The translations under genes and the position numbers were made by a program. The notes beneath the pieces were generated by a model. That model did not search any database, was not told where the DNA came from, and saw nothing but the letters and a program-made list of their open reading frames with translations. Shown piece after piece: positions 16,650-24,116 of a stretch of 38,328 nucleotides of DNA (position 1 is its first letter; every line of letters starts with the position of its first letter). Location of the stretch: contig CACSIL010000015.1 of the NCBI GenBank assembly GCA_902705825.1, forward strand, positions 1 through 38,328, written 5' to 3'. Source of the DNA: Halioglobus japonicus (GTDB lineage Bacteria; Pseudomonadota; Gammaproteobacteria; Pseudomonadales; Halieaceae).

Positions 16650-17792
16650 CTATTTCTGCAATATGGTGACGGCGCTGATACCCGGGGCACCGTAGACATG
16701 GGTATAAGCCAACTTCGGATCGCCGGGCACCTGGTGTTCACCGGCGTGGCCGCGCAACTGCAGCACGTTTTCATATACCTGCCGCAAACCGGATGCGCCA
16801 ATCGGCTCGCCGTTGGCGAGACAGCCACCGTCTGTGTTCACTGGCAGAGCACCGTCGATATGGGTGGCGCCAGACTGAATCAGTGCCTCCTGCTCGCCGT
16901 GCTCACAAAAGCCGTTCTCCGCCATGTGCATGATTTCCGCACCCACTTCTGTGTCCTGCAGTTGCAGCACATCCATGTCATCCGGCCCGACACCCGCCAT
17001 TTCAAATGCGGCTTTGGCGGCATCCACTGTCGGCCCATCAACCTGCTGCAGCGCCTGGCTGGGTGCGAACACTTCAAAAGAGCCATAGCGGCGCGACTTC
17101 ATTGTCGCCGCCTTCAGGTATACCGGTGTATCGGTATAGCGCTTGGCGTGATCAGCGCGGCACAGTATCAGCGACACGCCACCTTCCGAGGGTGAGCAAA
17201 ACATAAACTTGGTCAGCGGGTTATTCACCATCATGGAGTTAGCGATCTCTTCCACCCCAATCGGTTCGCGCCGCCAGGCATTGGGGTTCTTCGACCCGTT
17301 GATAAACGCCTTCTCCGACACCTTGGCCAGCGTATCGGTGCTGATGTTGTAGTCGTGCATGTACTTCTGAATTTTCATCGCGAAAAACTGCGTGGTCATC
17401 ATCAGGCCCGCTTCGCCATACCACTGCCCGATGCCGAGCTCTTTCGGATCGGCGTTGAACGCGCCGCGATCGTGTTTGTCAAAACCTGCCACCATGCCGA
17501 TATCGTACTGCCCGGACTTGATCGCGTTAAACGCCGAGATCAGCGAACTGCCACCGGTCGCGCAGCCATTGGCGACATTGATAAACGGTATCCCGGTAAG
17601 GCCCAACTCATTGACCAGCGCATCGGCACTGCCGGCGCTGGCACTGCCGCCGAATGCAAACTGAATATCGCGCCACTCAATACCGGCATCCTGCAACGCC
17701 AGGCGCGCAGCGTAAGCGCCCTGCTGCAAACCACTGCGCGCAGGTGTGCGACCAAAAGGGTGAATACCAATGCCGACTATTGCTACATCCAT
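16650..17792 (-). CDS. Thiolase-fold lipid-transfer-protein-like enzyme (Ltp/SCP2-type, probable aldolase or acyl-CoA lyase)
   Basis: This 380-aa thiolase superfamily protein starts DVAIVGIGIHPFGRTP. C77 lies in NVANGCATGGSS, the nucleophile position. The usual GHPxGATG motif reads GEPIGASG with glutamate at 329 in place of histidine, and the C-terminal CxG motif is absent (VYGAPGIS). That pattern is the one I associate with Ltp2-like retro-aldolases of steroid side-chain degradation, which work with a DUF35 partner, rather than with true thiolases. The DUF35 gene ends 17 bp upstream in the same operon, the expected partner arrangement. Inferred role: C-C bond cleavage of a beta-hydroxyacyl-CoA, yielding a carbonyl product. 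The substrate is unknown. Confidence 0.88.
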   Translation of the reverse strand: MDVAIVGIGIHPFGRTPARSGLQQGAYAARLALQDAGIEWRDIQFAFGGSASAGSADALVNELGLTGIPFINVANGCATGGSSLISAFNAIKSGQYDIGMVAGFDKHDRGAFNADPKELGIGQWYGEAGLMMTTQFFAMKIQKYMHDYNISTDTLAKVSEKAFINGSKNPNAWRREPIGVEEIANSMMVNNPLTKFMFCSPSEGGVSLILCRADHAKRYTDTPVYLKAATMKSRRYGSFEVFAPSQALQQVDGPTVDAAKAAFEMAGVGPDDMDVLQLQDTEVGAEIMHMAENGFCEHGEQEALIQSGATHIDGALPVNTDGGCLANGEPIGASGLRQVYENVLQLRGHAGEHQVPGDPKLAYTHVYGAPGISAVTILQK

Positions 17793-17809
17793 TGTTGTCT
17801 CTCTCTTAA

Positions 17810-18235
17810 TCAGGCGACGGGTTGGAAGAAGAAGTTGATAACTTCATCGCCATTGTCTTCAGTGCGGTAGGGAGCAAATACAACATCCATCTCCATACCG
17901 ATATGCAGTTTCTCAGGGTCGTTCTCCGTGAGCCGCCCCTCCACTCGCACACCGCCGGGCAGTTCCAGATAGCCCACACCGTAGGGCTTGAAGGTCTCTG
18001 CTGTCTCGTTGCTGTGATACGGAGGCTTTGGCATGAACTGCTGTATTGTCCAGGTCCACAGAGTGCCGCGACCGGGCAGTTCTTCCACGGCAACATCCTG
18101 GCCTGAGCACGCCATGCAGGAATCCGCGGCAGGGAAACTGGCAATACCACAGGTTTTGCAGCGACTGGCCAGCAGGGCTGGTTTGGCGGCAGGCCAGGTA
18201 AACAGGCCTTCAGCAATTGGCACTTGATTGGTCAT
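17810..18235 (-). CDS. DUF35 zinc-ribbon/OB-fold protein (acyl-CoA-binding partner of the thiolase-fold enzyme)
   Basis: This 141-aa protein has an N-terminal rubredoxin-like zinc ribbon C26-x2-C29-x10-C40-x2-C43 and a C-terminal OB fold (GTLWTWTIQQF..., PYGVGYLELPGGVRVEGRL). DUF35 proteins bind acyl-CoA and complex with Ltp-type thiolase-fold proteins. In steroid degradation this module is fused to or paired with MaoC-like hydratases and the Ltp2 aldolase. It is immediately upstream of its presumed partner (17 bp). A GAGAGAA sequence precedes ATG 18235. The gap to the E2 gene is 66 bp in the same direction. Confidence 0.9.
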   Translation of the reverse strand: MTNQVPIAEGLFTWPAAKPALLASRCKTCGIASFPAADSCMACSGQDVAVEELPGRGTLWTWTIQQFMPKPPYHSNETAETFKPYGVGYLELPGGVRVEGRLTENDPEKLHIGMEMDVVFAPYRTEDNGDEVINFFFQPVA

Positions 18236-18301
18236 AGCATTCTCTCAATAGGTTTTAGCGGTACACCCTGCAACCGGGTACTCTCCTGCGCTCGCTCCTT
18301 G

Positions 18302-19777
18302 CTACAGCAACATGGACGCCGGATTCTCCAGAAAGCCCTTTAGTGATTGCAGAAACCGCGCTGCTACCGCGCCGTCTATCGCGCGGTGATCTGCGGAAAG
18401 CGACACTCGCATCACCGTGGCAGCAACAATAGTATCGCCGTGTACCACAGGCTTTTTGACCCCTGCAGCTATAGCGAGAATCGCGGCCTGCGGCAGATTG
18501 ATAATCGCGTCAAACTGATCGACACCGAACATCCCCAGGTTGGAGATACTGAAGGTGCCACCGCTGAACTCATCGACAGTGAGCGAACCGGATTGCGCGC
18601 GCGTAGCAAGATCGCGCGATTCCTCGGCGATCTGCGGCAGGCTCATTACGCCGACATTGCGAATCACTGGTGTAATGAGGCCACCTTTAACCGCAACTGC
18701 CATTGAGATATCCGCCTGGTCAAACTGGCGAATACAGTCCTGTGTGTACTGCACGTTCACTTCCGGCACTTGCGCGAGTGCGCTGGCACTGGCTTTGATG
18801 ACAAAATCATTGACCGAAATTTTGTGCCCCAGCGTGCCATTCATATAGGCGCGCTGCTGTAACAGGCTGTCGATTTCGATATCCACACTCACGCGATAAT
18901 GTGGAATACTCTGTTTCGATTCGGACAGACGCGCGGCGATAGTTTTGCGCATGCCGCTCAGTTTTTCTTCGCGATAATAGGCCATGCCCGTCGCATTGAC
19001 GGCGGCCTTTTCCACATCTTCCTTACTCACGCGACCGCGCCGGCCGGTAGGCTTAACATCGTTGAGGTTGATGTTGAGGCTGCGCGCCAATCGCCGTGCT
19101 ACCGGCGTCGACGGGACCTGTGAATCATCTGCAGTAGAGTGCTGTGGCTCATTAGATGCAGCTGCAACGGGATTCGCTTTGGCCAGCACTCTGATACCGG
19201 CGGCCTGTTCGACATCGCGCTTGGAAACACGGCCGTTGCGGCCTGTCGGCGCAACGTTGTGCAAGTTAATGTTGTGCGCTTTGGCGATACGTCGCGCCAC
19301 TGCCGAGGCGTTTACAACGCTGTCGTCCGGGCCTTCGGACAACGCACTGGCTGCCGCGGGCGCTGCCGCAGGGGCCGCAGAGGGTGTTGCAACCGGTGCG
19401 GGCTGCGCAGGTGCTTCAGGTGCTGCGGCAGGCTTGGCTGCTGCGCTGGCATTCGATCCCTGAGCAAGTGCAGAACCCGCCGCGTCCGGCACAAAGGCAG
19501 CAATAAATGCATCAATAGCGGCTTCGTCGGTGTCACCTGTGGCAACAACGCCCATCAGCATACCAACCTGCAACGTCTGGCCTACTTCGCCGACGATTCT
19601 GACAAGGGTGCCCGCCACGGGACTCTCGGCAGCGTTAACGATTTTGGACGTTTCGATATCGACCAGTTCATCACCTACGGCAATCTTGTCGCCAACCGCG
19701 ACACGCCACTCGGTGATCTCGCCCTCTTCCATCGACATTCCCCACTTGGGCACAGTGAGGGCGTGCAATTTACTCAT
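18302..19777 (-). CDS. 2-oxoacid dehydrogenase E2 (dihydrolipoyl acyltransferase) with two E3-binding domains
   Basis: The 491-aa protein has, in order, a lipoyl domain (1-80, lipoyl-lysine K45 in DIETSKIVNA), an Ala/Pro linker (about 100-150), a first peripheral-subunit-binding domain (156-193), a second one (222-259), and the catalytic domain (265-491) with H464 and D468 in DHRAIDG. Two binding domains behind one lipoyl domain is unusual; one is the norm. It transfers the acyl group from E1 to CoA. The start ATG overlaps the E1-beta stop by 4 nt. It resembles acetoin-dehydrogenase-type E2, but the acyl specificity is open. No E3 (lipoamide dehydrogenase) gene is in the window. Confidence 0.93.
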   Translation of the reverse strand: MSKLHALTVPKWGMSMEEGEITEWRVAVGDKIAVGDELVDIETSKIVNAAESPVAGTLVRIVGEVGQTLQVGMLMGVVATGDTDEAAIDAFIAAFVPDAAGSALAQGSNASAAAKPAAAPEAPAQPAPVATPSAAPAAAPAAASALSEGPDDSVVNASAVARRIAKAHNINLHNVAPTGRNGRVSKRDVEQAAGIRVLAKANPVAAASNEPQHSTADDSQVPSTPVARRLARSLNINLNDVKPTGRRGRVSKEDVEKAAVNATGMAYYREEKLSGMRKTIAARLSESKQSIPHYRVSVDIEIDSLLQQRAYMNGTLGHKISVNDFVIKASASALAQVPEVNVQYTQDCIRQFDQADISMAVAVKGGLITPVIRNVGVMSLPQIAEESRDLATRAQSGSLTVDEFSGGTFSISNLGMFGVDQFDAIINLPQAAILAIAAGVKKPVVHGDTIVAATVMRVSLSADHRAIDGAVAARFLQSLKGFLENPASMLL

Positions 19778-20787
19778 CGTGTGTACCCCAATACGTCGCG
19801 TACCGCCTGTTCAATATCGCTTTCCTGCGGCATCCATGCATCTTCCAGCGCGGGGGCAAAAGGAATCGGCGAATGCGCTGCGGTGACTTTGCGGATCGGC
19901 GCGCGCAGTGCACCGAACGCTTTTTCCGCCACGATGCTGGAAATATCTGCCGCAATGCCGCAGCGCGGTGTCATCTCATCGACAATCACCAGCCGCCCGG
20001 TAGTCTCGACACTTTCAATAATGGCTTCTTCGTCCAACGGAGAGGTCGTGCGGGGGTCGATCACATCACAGCTGATACCTTCGGCGGCCAATCGGTCGGC
20101 GACGGCTACTGCTTTGTTTACCGTGTTGGAGATACCCACGATGGTGACATCGCTGCCCTCGCGTAAGAAGTTGGCCTCACCAAACGGGATGGTGTATATC
20201 TCATCGGGCACTTCACAGCTTGTTTCATAGAGGAATTTGTCTTCGACAAATATGACACAATCGTTGTCGCGTATCGCGGTAATCAACAAGCCCTTTGCGT
20301 CGTAGGCATTGGTCGGGCAGACAACTTTCAGCCCCGGCACCATTGTCACCATCTGCGTCAGGTTCTGTGAGTGCTGTGCACCACCGCGCAGACCTGCACC
20401 AGCCATAGTGCGAACCACCATGGGACACTGCGCCTTGCCGCCGAACATATAGCGAAACTTCGCCGCCTGGTTATAGATCTGGTCGAAGCACACGCCGAGG
20501 AAATCCATAAACATCAGCTCAGCCACCGGGCGCAAGCCGGTCTGTGCCGCACCGGCGGCAGCACCCATAATCGCTGACTCGGTGATTGGCGTATCAATGA
20601 CACGGCTCTCGCCGAATTCAGGAAACAAGCCCTTTGTCACCCCCATCACACCGCCGTAGGCATCGCGATCACCGTCGCAACCGGCACCACCGGCGACATC
20701 TTCACCTATCACTATGACGGTACTGTCGCGGCGCATTTCCTGCGCCATGGCTTCGTTGATAGCCTGTCTGTATGTCTTGATTGGCAT
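19774..20787 (-). CDS. 2-oxoacid (acetoin-type) dehydrogenase E1 component, beta subunit
   Basis: This 337-aa transketolase-like protein has the N-terminal pyrimidine-binding domain (TYRQAINEAMAQEMRRDSTVIVIGEDV, then GESRVIDTPITESAIMGAAAGAA with the catalytic glutamate in the TPITE motif) and the C-terminal transketolase domain (DVIDPRTTSPLDEEAIIESVETTGRLVIVDE). It forms the alpha2-beta2 E1 with the adjacent alpha subunit, decarboxylating a 2-oxoacid or cleaving a diketone or acetoin-like compound with thiamine diphosphate. It overlaps the E2 gene by 4 nt and lies 92 bp after E1-alpha. The sequence is of the acoB-like/branched-chain type. Confidence 0.94.
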   Translation of the reverse strand: MPIKTYRQAINEAMAQEMRRDSTVIVIGEDVAGGAGCDGDRDAYGGVMGVTKGLFPEFGESRVIDTPITESAIMGAAAGAAQTGLRPVAELMFMDFLGVCFDQIYNQAAKFRYMFGGKAQCPMVVRTMAGAGLRGGAQHSQNLTQMVTMVPGLKVVCPTNAYDAKGLLITAIRDNDCVIFVEDKFLYETSCEVPDEIYTIPFGEANFLREGSDVTIVGISNTVNKAVAVADRLAAEGISCDVIDPRTTSPLDEEAIIESVETTGRLVIVDEMTPRCGIAADISSIVAEKAFGALRAPIRKVTAAHSPIPFAPALEDAWMPQESDIEQAVRDVLGYTR

Positions 20788-20879
20788 TACTTATTCTCTC
20801 CGGATGCTGTCTGTATTAACGCGCGTTGTGCGCTGCCTCAATGTGATGACATGTGCAATGACATGTACGATGCCAGGTT

Positions 20880-21851
20880 TCAGTAGGCGGAACTGTAGAC
20901 GTCGGTCAACAGCTCCGATACATCCGGACCCGGCGCCGCCAGCGCGGCCTTGGCAGACTCATCGATGTACTCAGCCACCTCTTTGTCGATTTTGTTCAGC
21001 TGTGCTTTGGTTGCGAGTTTCTTCTTGATCGCACTGGCACTGGCTATCGTCAGGCAATCCATTTCCTTCATCAGGCGCTTGACCTCGTTCTTGCCGCGAT
21101 ACGCCTGGGCATCACCTTCAAAGTGTCCCCGAAAGCGGGTGATGCTGGCTTCAATGGCTATCGGCCCCTTGCCGCTGCGACAGTGCTTGACGGCTTTTTT
21201 GCAGGTCTCATACACGGCAAAAATGTCGGCGCCATCAACTTTCAGCGCAGGCATACCAAAAGCCGCCGCACGGCTGGCGATATCCTTGGAACCCACGGCG
21301 TAACCCGCGGCGGTGCCCTCGCCGTAACCGTTGTTTTCAAACAGGAATATGGCGGGCAGTTTCAGCACCACGGCCAGGTTCATCGCTTCAAACGTGGTGC
21401 CCTGGTTGGAGCCACCGTCGCCGGTGAAAGACACACCGACACGATCAGTGCCCAGCGTTTTTGCCGACAGCGCTGCACCGACGATCAGTGGCGGCCCACC
21501 GCCCACGATGGCATTGGCGCCCAGCATCCCTTTCTCCACTGCCACAATGTGCATGGAGCCGCCTTTACCGGCGCAGCTTCCACCCTGCTTGGCCATGATC
21601 TCTTTCATCATGTCGCCGACATCACCCCCTTTGGCAATACAGTGCCCGTGGCCACGGTGGGTGCTGACAATATAGTCATCGTCGTCGAGATTCATGCACA
21701 TACCGGTGGCGATTGCCTCCTGCCCGGCATACAGGTGAAGGAAACCCGGAATATTGCCCTTGCCGAACTCATCGCTCACGCGGTACTCAAAATCGCGTAT
21801 GGTTCGCATGGTGCGATAGGCCTGCAGAAATTGCTTTTTATCCAACGACAT
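20880..21851 (-). CDS. 2-oxoacid (acetoin-type) dehydrogenase E1 component, alpha subunit
   Basis: This 323-aa protein has the thiamine diphosphate motif GDG (144-146)...NN (173-174) and the opening MSLDKKQFLQAYRTMRTIRDFE followed by GFLHLYAGQEAIATG, which closely follows acetoin-dehydrogenase and pyruvate-dehydrogenase E1-alpha proteins. THRGHGHCIAKG (64-75) carries the histidines of the active-site tunnel. It heads the long leftward operon. AGGAGC lies before ATG 21851 and the 136-bp gap to the oxygenase gene presumably holds a promoter. In context it may oxidise a 2-oxoacid or hydroxyketone fragment released from the degraded compound to acyl-CoA. Confidence 0.94.
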   Translation of the reverse strand: MSLDKKQFLQAYRTMRTIRDFEYRVSDEFGKGNIPGFLHLYAGQEAIATGMCMNLDDDDYIVSTHRGHGHCIAKGGDVGDMMKEIMAKQGGSCAGKGGSMHIVAVEKGMLGANAIVGGGPPLIVGAALSAKTLGTDRVGVSFTGDGGSNQGTTFEAMNLAVVLKLPAIFLFENNGYGEGTAAGYAVGSKDIASRAAAFGMPALKVDGADIFAVYETCKKAVKHCRSGKGPIAIEASITRFRGHFEGDAQAYRGKNEVKRLMKEMDCLTIASASAIKKKLATKAQLNKIDKEVAEYIDESAKAALAAPGPDVSELLTDVYSSAY

Positions 21852-21987
21852 TGATTGCTCCTGAAACTTGCCGGTCAGTGGGCGAGATCACCCTGCCGGC
21901 AGTTTGTTTATAGTCTCTGTTTATAACGGTCCAGTTAATGCTTTACCGGCAGGCGGGCACCACTTTGCCGCGCCGTACTCAAGCAGC

Positions 21988-23406
21988 CTACAGTGTCAGC
22001 CCTTGCATCCAGTTCGCGTGAAACCCATTTGGCACACGTGCGGGAATGTGCACTTTGGCAACCGGGCCGGCGTCGAAATCGCCCGCGCTCAAGATAGACA
22101 GGAACGCACCTTCACCGGGATTGAACACAAAGCACATCACCCAGCCGTCCTCTTCGCGCTCGCTGTCGGGATTGGCCACATACACCGGTTCGCCAGCATT
22201 GGCCTCGGGGCCAAACTCCCACAACTTGGTTTCACCGGTTTCAAAATCGTAACGCCCGGTGCAGTTGTAGCCGTGTGCATCGCCCCATTCGCGATTGGAC
22301 GAGGCCGCGAAACCGTAGCGGTACTCTTTGCCCATGCGACGCTCATCCACGCGGGAGAACTCGCAGAACACATCGCTGAACTCTTCGTCTGATACTTTTC
22401 CGCTTGCCAGATCCAGCGTCATTCTGTGCATGCGTCGCGGCTGCTTCTCTGCACCGCTGCCCTGCGCCTGGGCAAAGGGGATGGAGTTAATCCAGACGTA
22501 ATCGATGACGATTTCCTTGCCTTGCGCAGTGCCGCGCTCGAAGCCGTTGCAAAAATGCCAGCTGAAGAAAGGATCCGTTTCAAAGACCCGTTGCTCGCCC
22601 TGACCATCGCGCGGAATCACGATGATTTTGGTACCCAGTTCAGGCTCCCACATAAAGGGGTCTTCACCCTTCATGGCTTTTTCCAGGCTGTGGAAGGCCG
22701 GCGCGTAGAAAATGATCACGTAGTTATCCGTGATCTGCAGATCGTGGATGATGCCCTTACGCTCGAATGTGACAGGAATAGTGCGCAGGTGTTTAGCTTT
22801 TGCATCGAATATCTGTACCCAGTAATTGGGGCTTTCCCAGCGCTGTGTACAGGAGATCAACTGGCCGGTTTCAGGACAGATTTTGGGGTGGGCTGTTAAC
22901 GCATCACCTTCCTGCAGTGCACCGTCGTAATCGTACAGGCCTACTGTGCTGAGATCGTTGTTTAACAGGTGGGGGAAGCCGCCCTCCCACATCGCCAGCA
23001 GTTTGCCGCCGTGGTAGAGCACATTGGTGTTGGCGGTGTTGCGCACCGGGTTCGGCTCGCCGCCAGCGTCTATCACTTCTTGCGGCACGGGCAGTATCTT
23101 GCCGACACTGCCGTAGATCATGCGATCAAACTTGCGCTCTGTTTTCAGGTGAGCGGTTTCCACCCAGCGATTTTTGTACTCTACATGCCCGTCCTTGAAG
23201 TACACCGAGTGCACCATGCCGTCACCGTCCAGCGGGTAGACATAGTAGTTGGGTTGATAGGCCACATTGGCGCCATCGCGCATAAATGCCCCGCGCAGTT
23301 TGCGCGGTACCTCACCCTCGACGCGCAACGCATCCTCGCCAAAATCACTCTCTTGCGCCACCGGCGCATAATTGCCCTGCAGGTAGGGAAAGGCACTTAA
23401 ATCCAT
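21988..23406 (-). CDS. Carotenoid/stilbene cleavage oxygenase family protein
   Basis: This 472-aa seven-bladed propeller enzyme has all four Fe(II)-binding histidines: H173 (LTAHPK), H221 (IIHDLQ), H284 (FSWHFCNGFE) and H463 (GFHANWM). It opens with the family's substrate-entry signature (LRGAFMRDGANVAYQP, then HPLDGDGMVHS-like YPLDGDGMVHSVYF). The family cleaves conjugated C=C bonds with O2 into two carbonyls; substrates include carotenoids, apocarotenoids, lignostilbenes and isoeugenol-type phenylpropenes. No signal peptide is seen, so it is cytosolic. GAGGTG precedes ATG 23406. Its promoter region carries the best operator candidate (23485-23502) shared with a divergent SnoaL gene. It may perform the opening cleavage of the pathway. 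Confidence 0.95.
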   Translation of the reverse strand: MDLSAFPYLQGNYAPVAQESDFGEDALRVEGEVPRKLRGAFMRDGANVAYQPNYYVYPLDGDGMVHSVYFKDGHVEYKNRWVETAHLKTERKFDRMIYGSVGKILPVPQEVIDAGGEPNPVRNTANTNVLYHGGKLLAMWEGGFPHLLNNDLSTVGLYDYDGALQEGDALTAHPKICPETGQLISCTQRWESPNYWVQIFDAKAKHLRTIPVTFERKGIIHDLQITDNYVIIFYAPAFHSLEKAMKGEDPFMWEPELGTKIIVIPRDGQGEQRVFETDPFFSWHFCNGFERGTAQGKEIVIDYVWINSIPFAQAQGSGAEKQPRRMHRMTLDLASGKVSDEEFSDVFCEFSRVDERRMGKEYRYGFAASSNREWGDAHGYNCTGRYDFETGETKLWEFGPEANAGEPVYVANPDSEREEDGWVMCFVFNPGEGAFLSILSAGDFDAGPVAKVHIPARVPNGFHANWMQGLTL

Positions 23407-23484
23407 CAGTACACCTCGCGTGTATTATCCGTATAGTCATACTAGGAGATTAGAGAAGCGATAGTAGCAGTTCGTCTTATTAAA

Positions 23485-23502
23485 AAACAGTCTCGTCTGT
23501 TT
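23485..23502. promoter_or_regulatory. Candidate TetR-type operator
   Basis: A perfect inverted repeat AAACAG-TCTCGT-CTGTTT lies in the 162-bp divergent spacer between the oxygenase gene (starts 23406, minus) and the SnoaL gene (starts 23569, plus). The same half-site form recurs at 26941-26958 and, imperfectly, at 32318-32335 in front of the TetR gene. Confidence 0.65.
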
Positions 23503-23568
23503 CTTTTCAATCAGGCCGGCGCTACAGTAGGCTTTGGGCCAACTATCTCTGGAAATAGGACAATAAGA

Positions 23569-24003
23569 ATGACGACACATGACGATGATCTCGCACTGCG
23601 AAACCTTATGGCACGCTATATCGACGCGGTGAACCGCGACGACCCCGACGCCTGGATAGCGACCTGGGCCGAGGATGGCGTCTGGAACCTGATGGGCGAG
23701 CCAGTGACCGGGCGGGACAATGTGCTGGCCCTGTGGCAGCAGATGATGGGAAACTTTGAATTTGCGGTGATGATGCCCAGCTCCTGCCTGTTCACGGTAG
23801 ACGGCGATACCGCCAGCGGCCACTGGTATCTGCACGAATACCTGCGCGACCAACAGGGTAGCGGCACGACCATACTCAGCCGGTATCTGGACACCTATAC
23901 CAGACAGGACGGGCAGTGGCTCTACCAATCGCGGGTATACAATATAATGTATAACGGCCCGGCGGACCTAAGCGGCACACATACACCGCTGCCTTCGAGC
24001 TGA
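23569..24003 (+). CDS. SnoaL/NTF2-like protein
   Basis: This 144-aa SnoaL_4-type alpha+beta-barrel protein has the helix LRNLMARYIDAVNRDDPDAW, then the acidic strand TWAEDGVWNLMG, the strand pair SSCLFTVDGDTASGHWYLHEYLRD and DTYTRQDGQWLYQSRVYNI. The arrangement with an Asp/His-lined barrel is typical of proposed cyclase, dehydratase or isomerase members, but no catalytic pair can be assigned safely. AGGA precedes ATG 23569. It is divergent to the carotenoid oxygenase gene and shares the operator-bearing spacer, so the two are probably co-regulated. It may process the aldehyde or hydroxylated product of that enzyme. Confidence 0.85.
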   Translation: MTTHDDDLALRNLMARYIDAVNRDDPDAWIATWAEDGVWNLMGEPVTGRDNVLALWQQMMGNFEFAVMMPSSCLFTVDGDTASGHWYLHEYLRDQQGSGTTILSRYLDTYTRQDGQWLYQSRVYNIMYNGPADLSGTHTPLPSS

Positions 24004-24116
24004 TATTTTTCCAGGCGGAAGAGATTGCATATTGCACCACCACAGTGAATTGGGTGTAACATGCATGTCTTATAACAACCCTAACATTGCCTCCCGGTAA
24101 AAACAGGAATCCGCTT

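Noticed and set aside
16637..16828. 64-codon upstream extension of the Rieske oxygenase frame
   Set aside because: It overlaps the end of the Ltp-type gene, its translation is Cys/Pro-rich and unlike the family, and ATG 16636 has a good ribosome binding site.
19139..20230. Open frame of 363 codons on plus strand across E2/E1-beta
   Set aside because: It is antisense to two well-conserved genes and spans their junction; the Cys/Arg-rich translation is typical of shadow frames.
21905..21927. AAACAG half site (minus strand) before E1-alpha as a fifth TetR operator
   Set aside because: Only one half site matches; the other half reads TAAACA instead of CTGTTT, so the inverted repeat is not supported.
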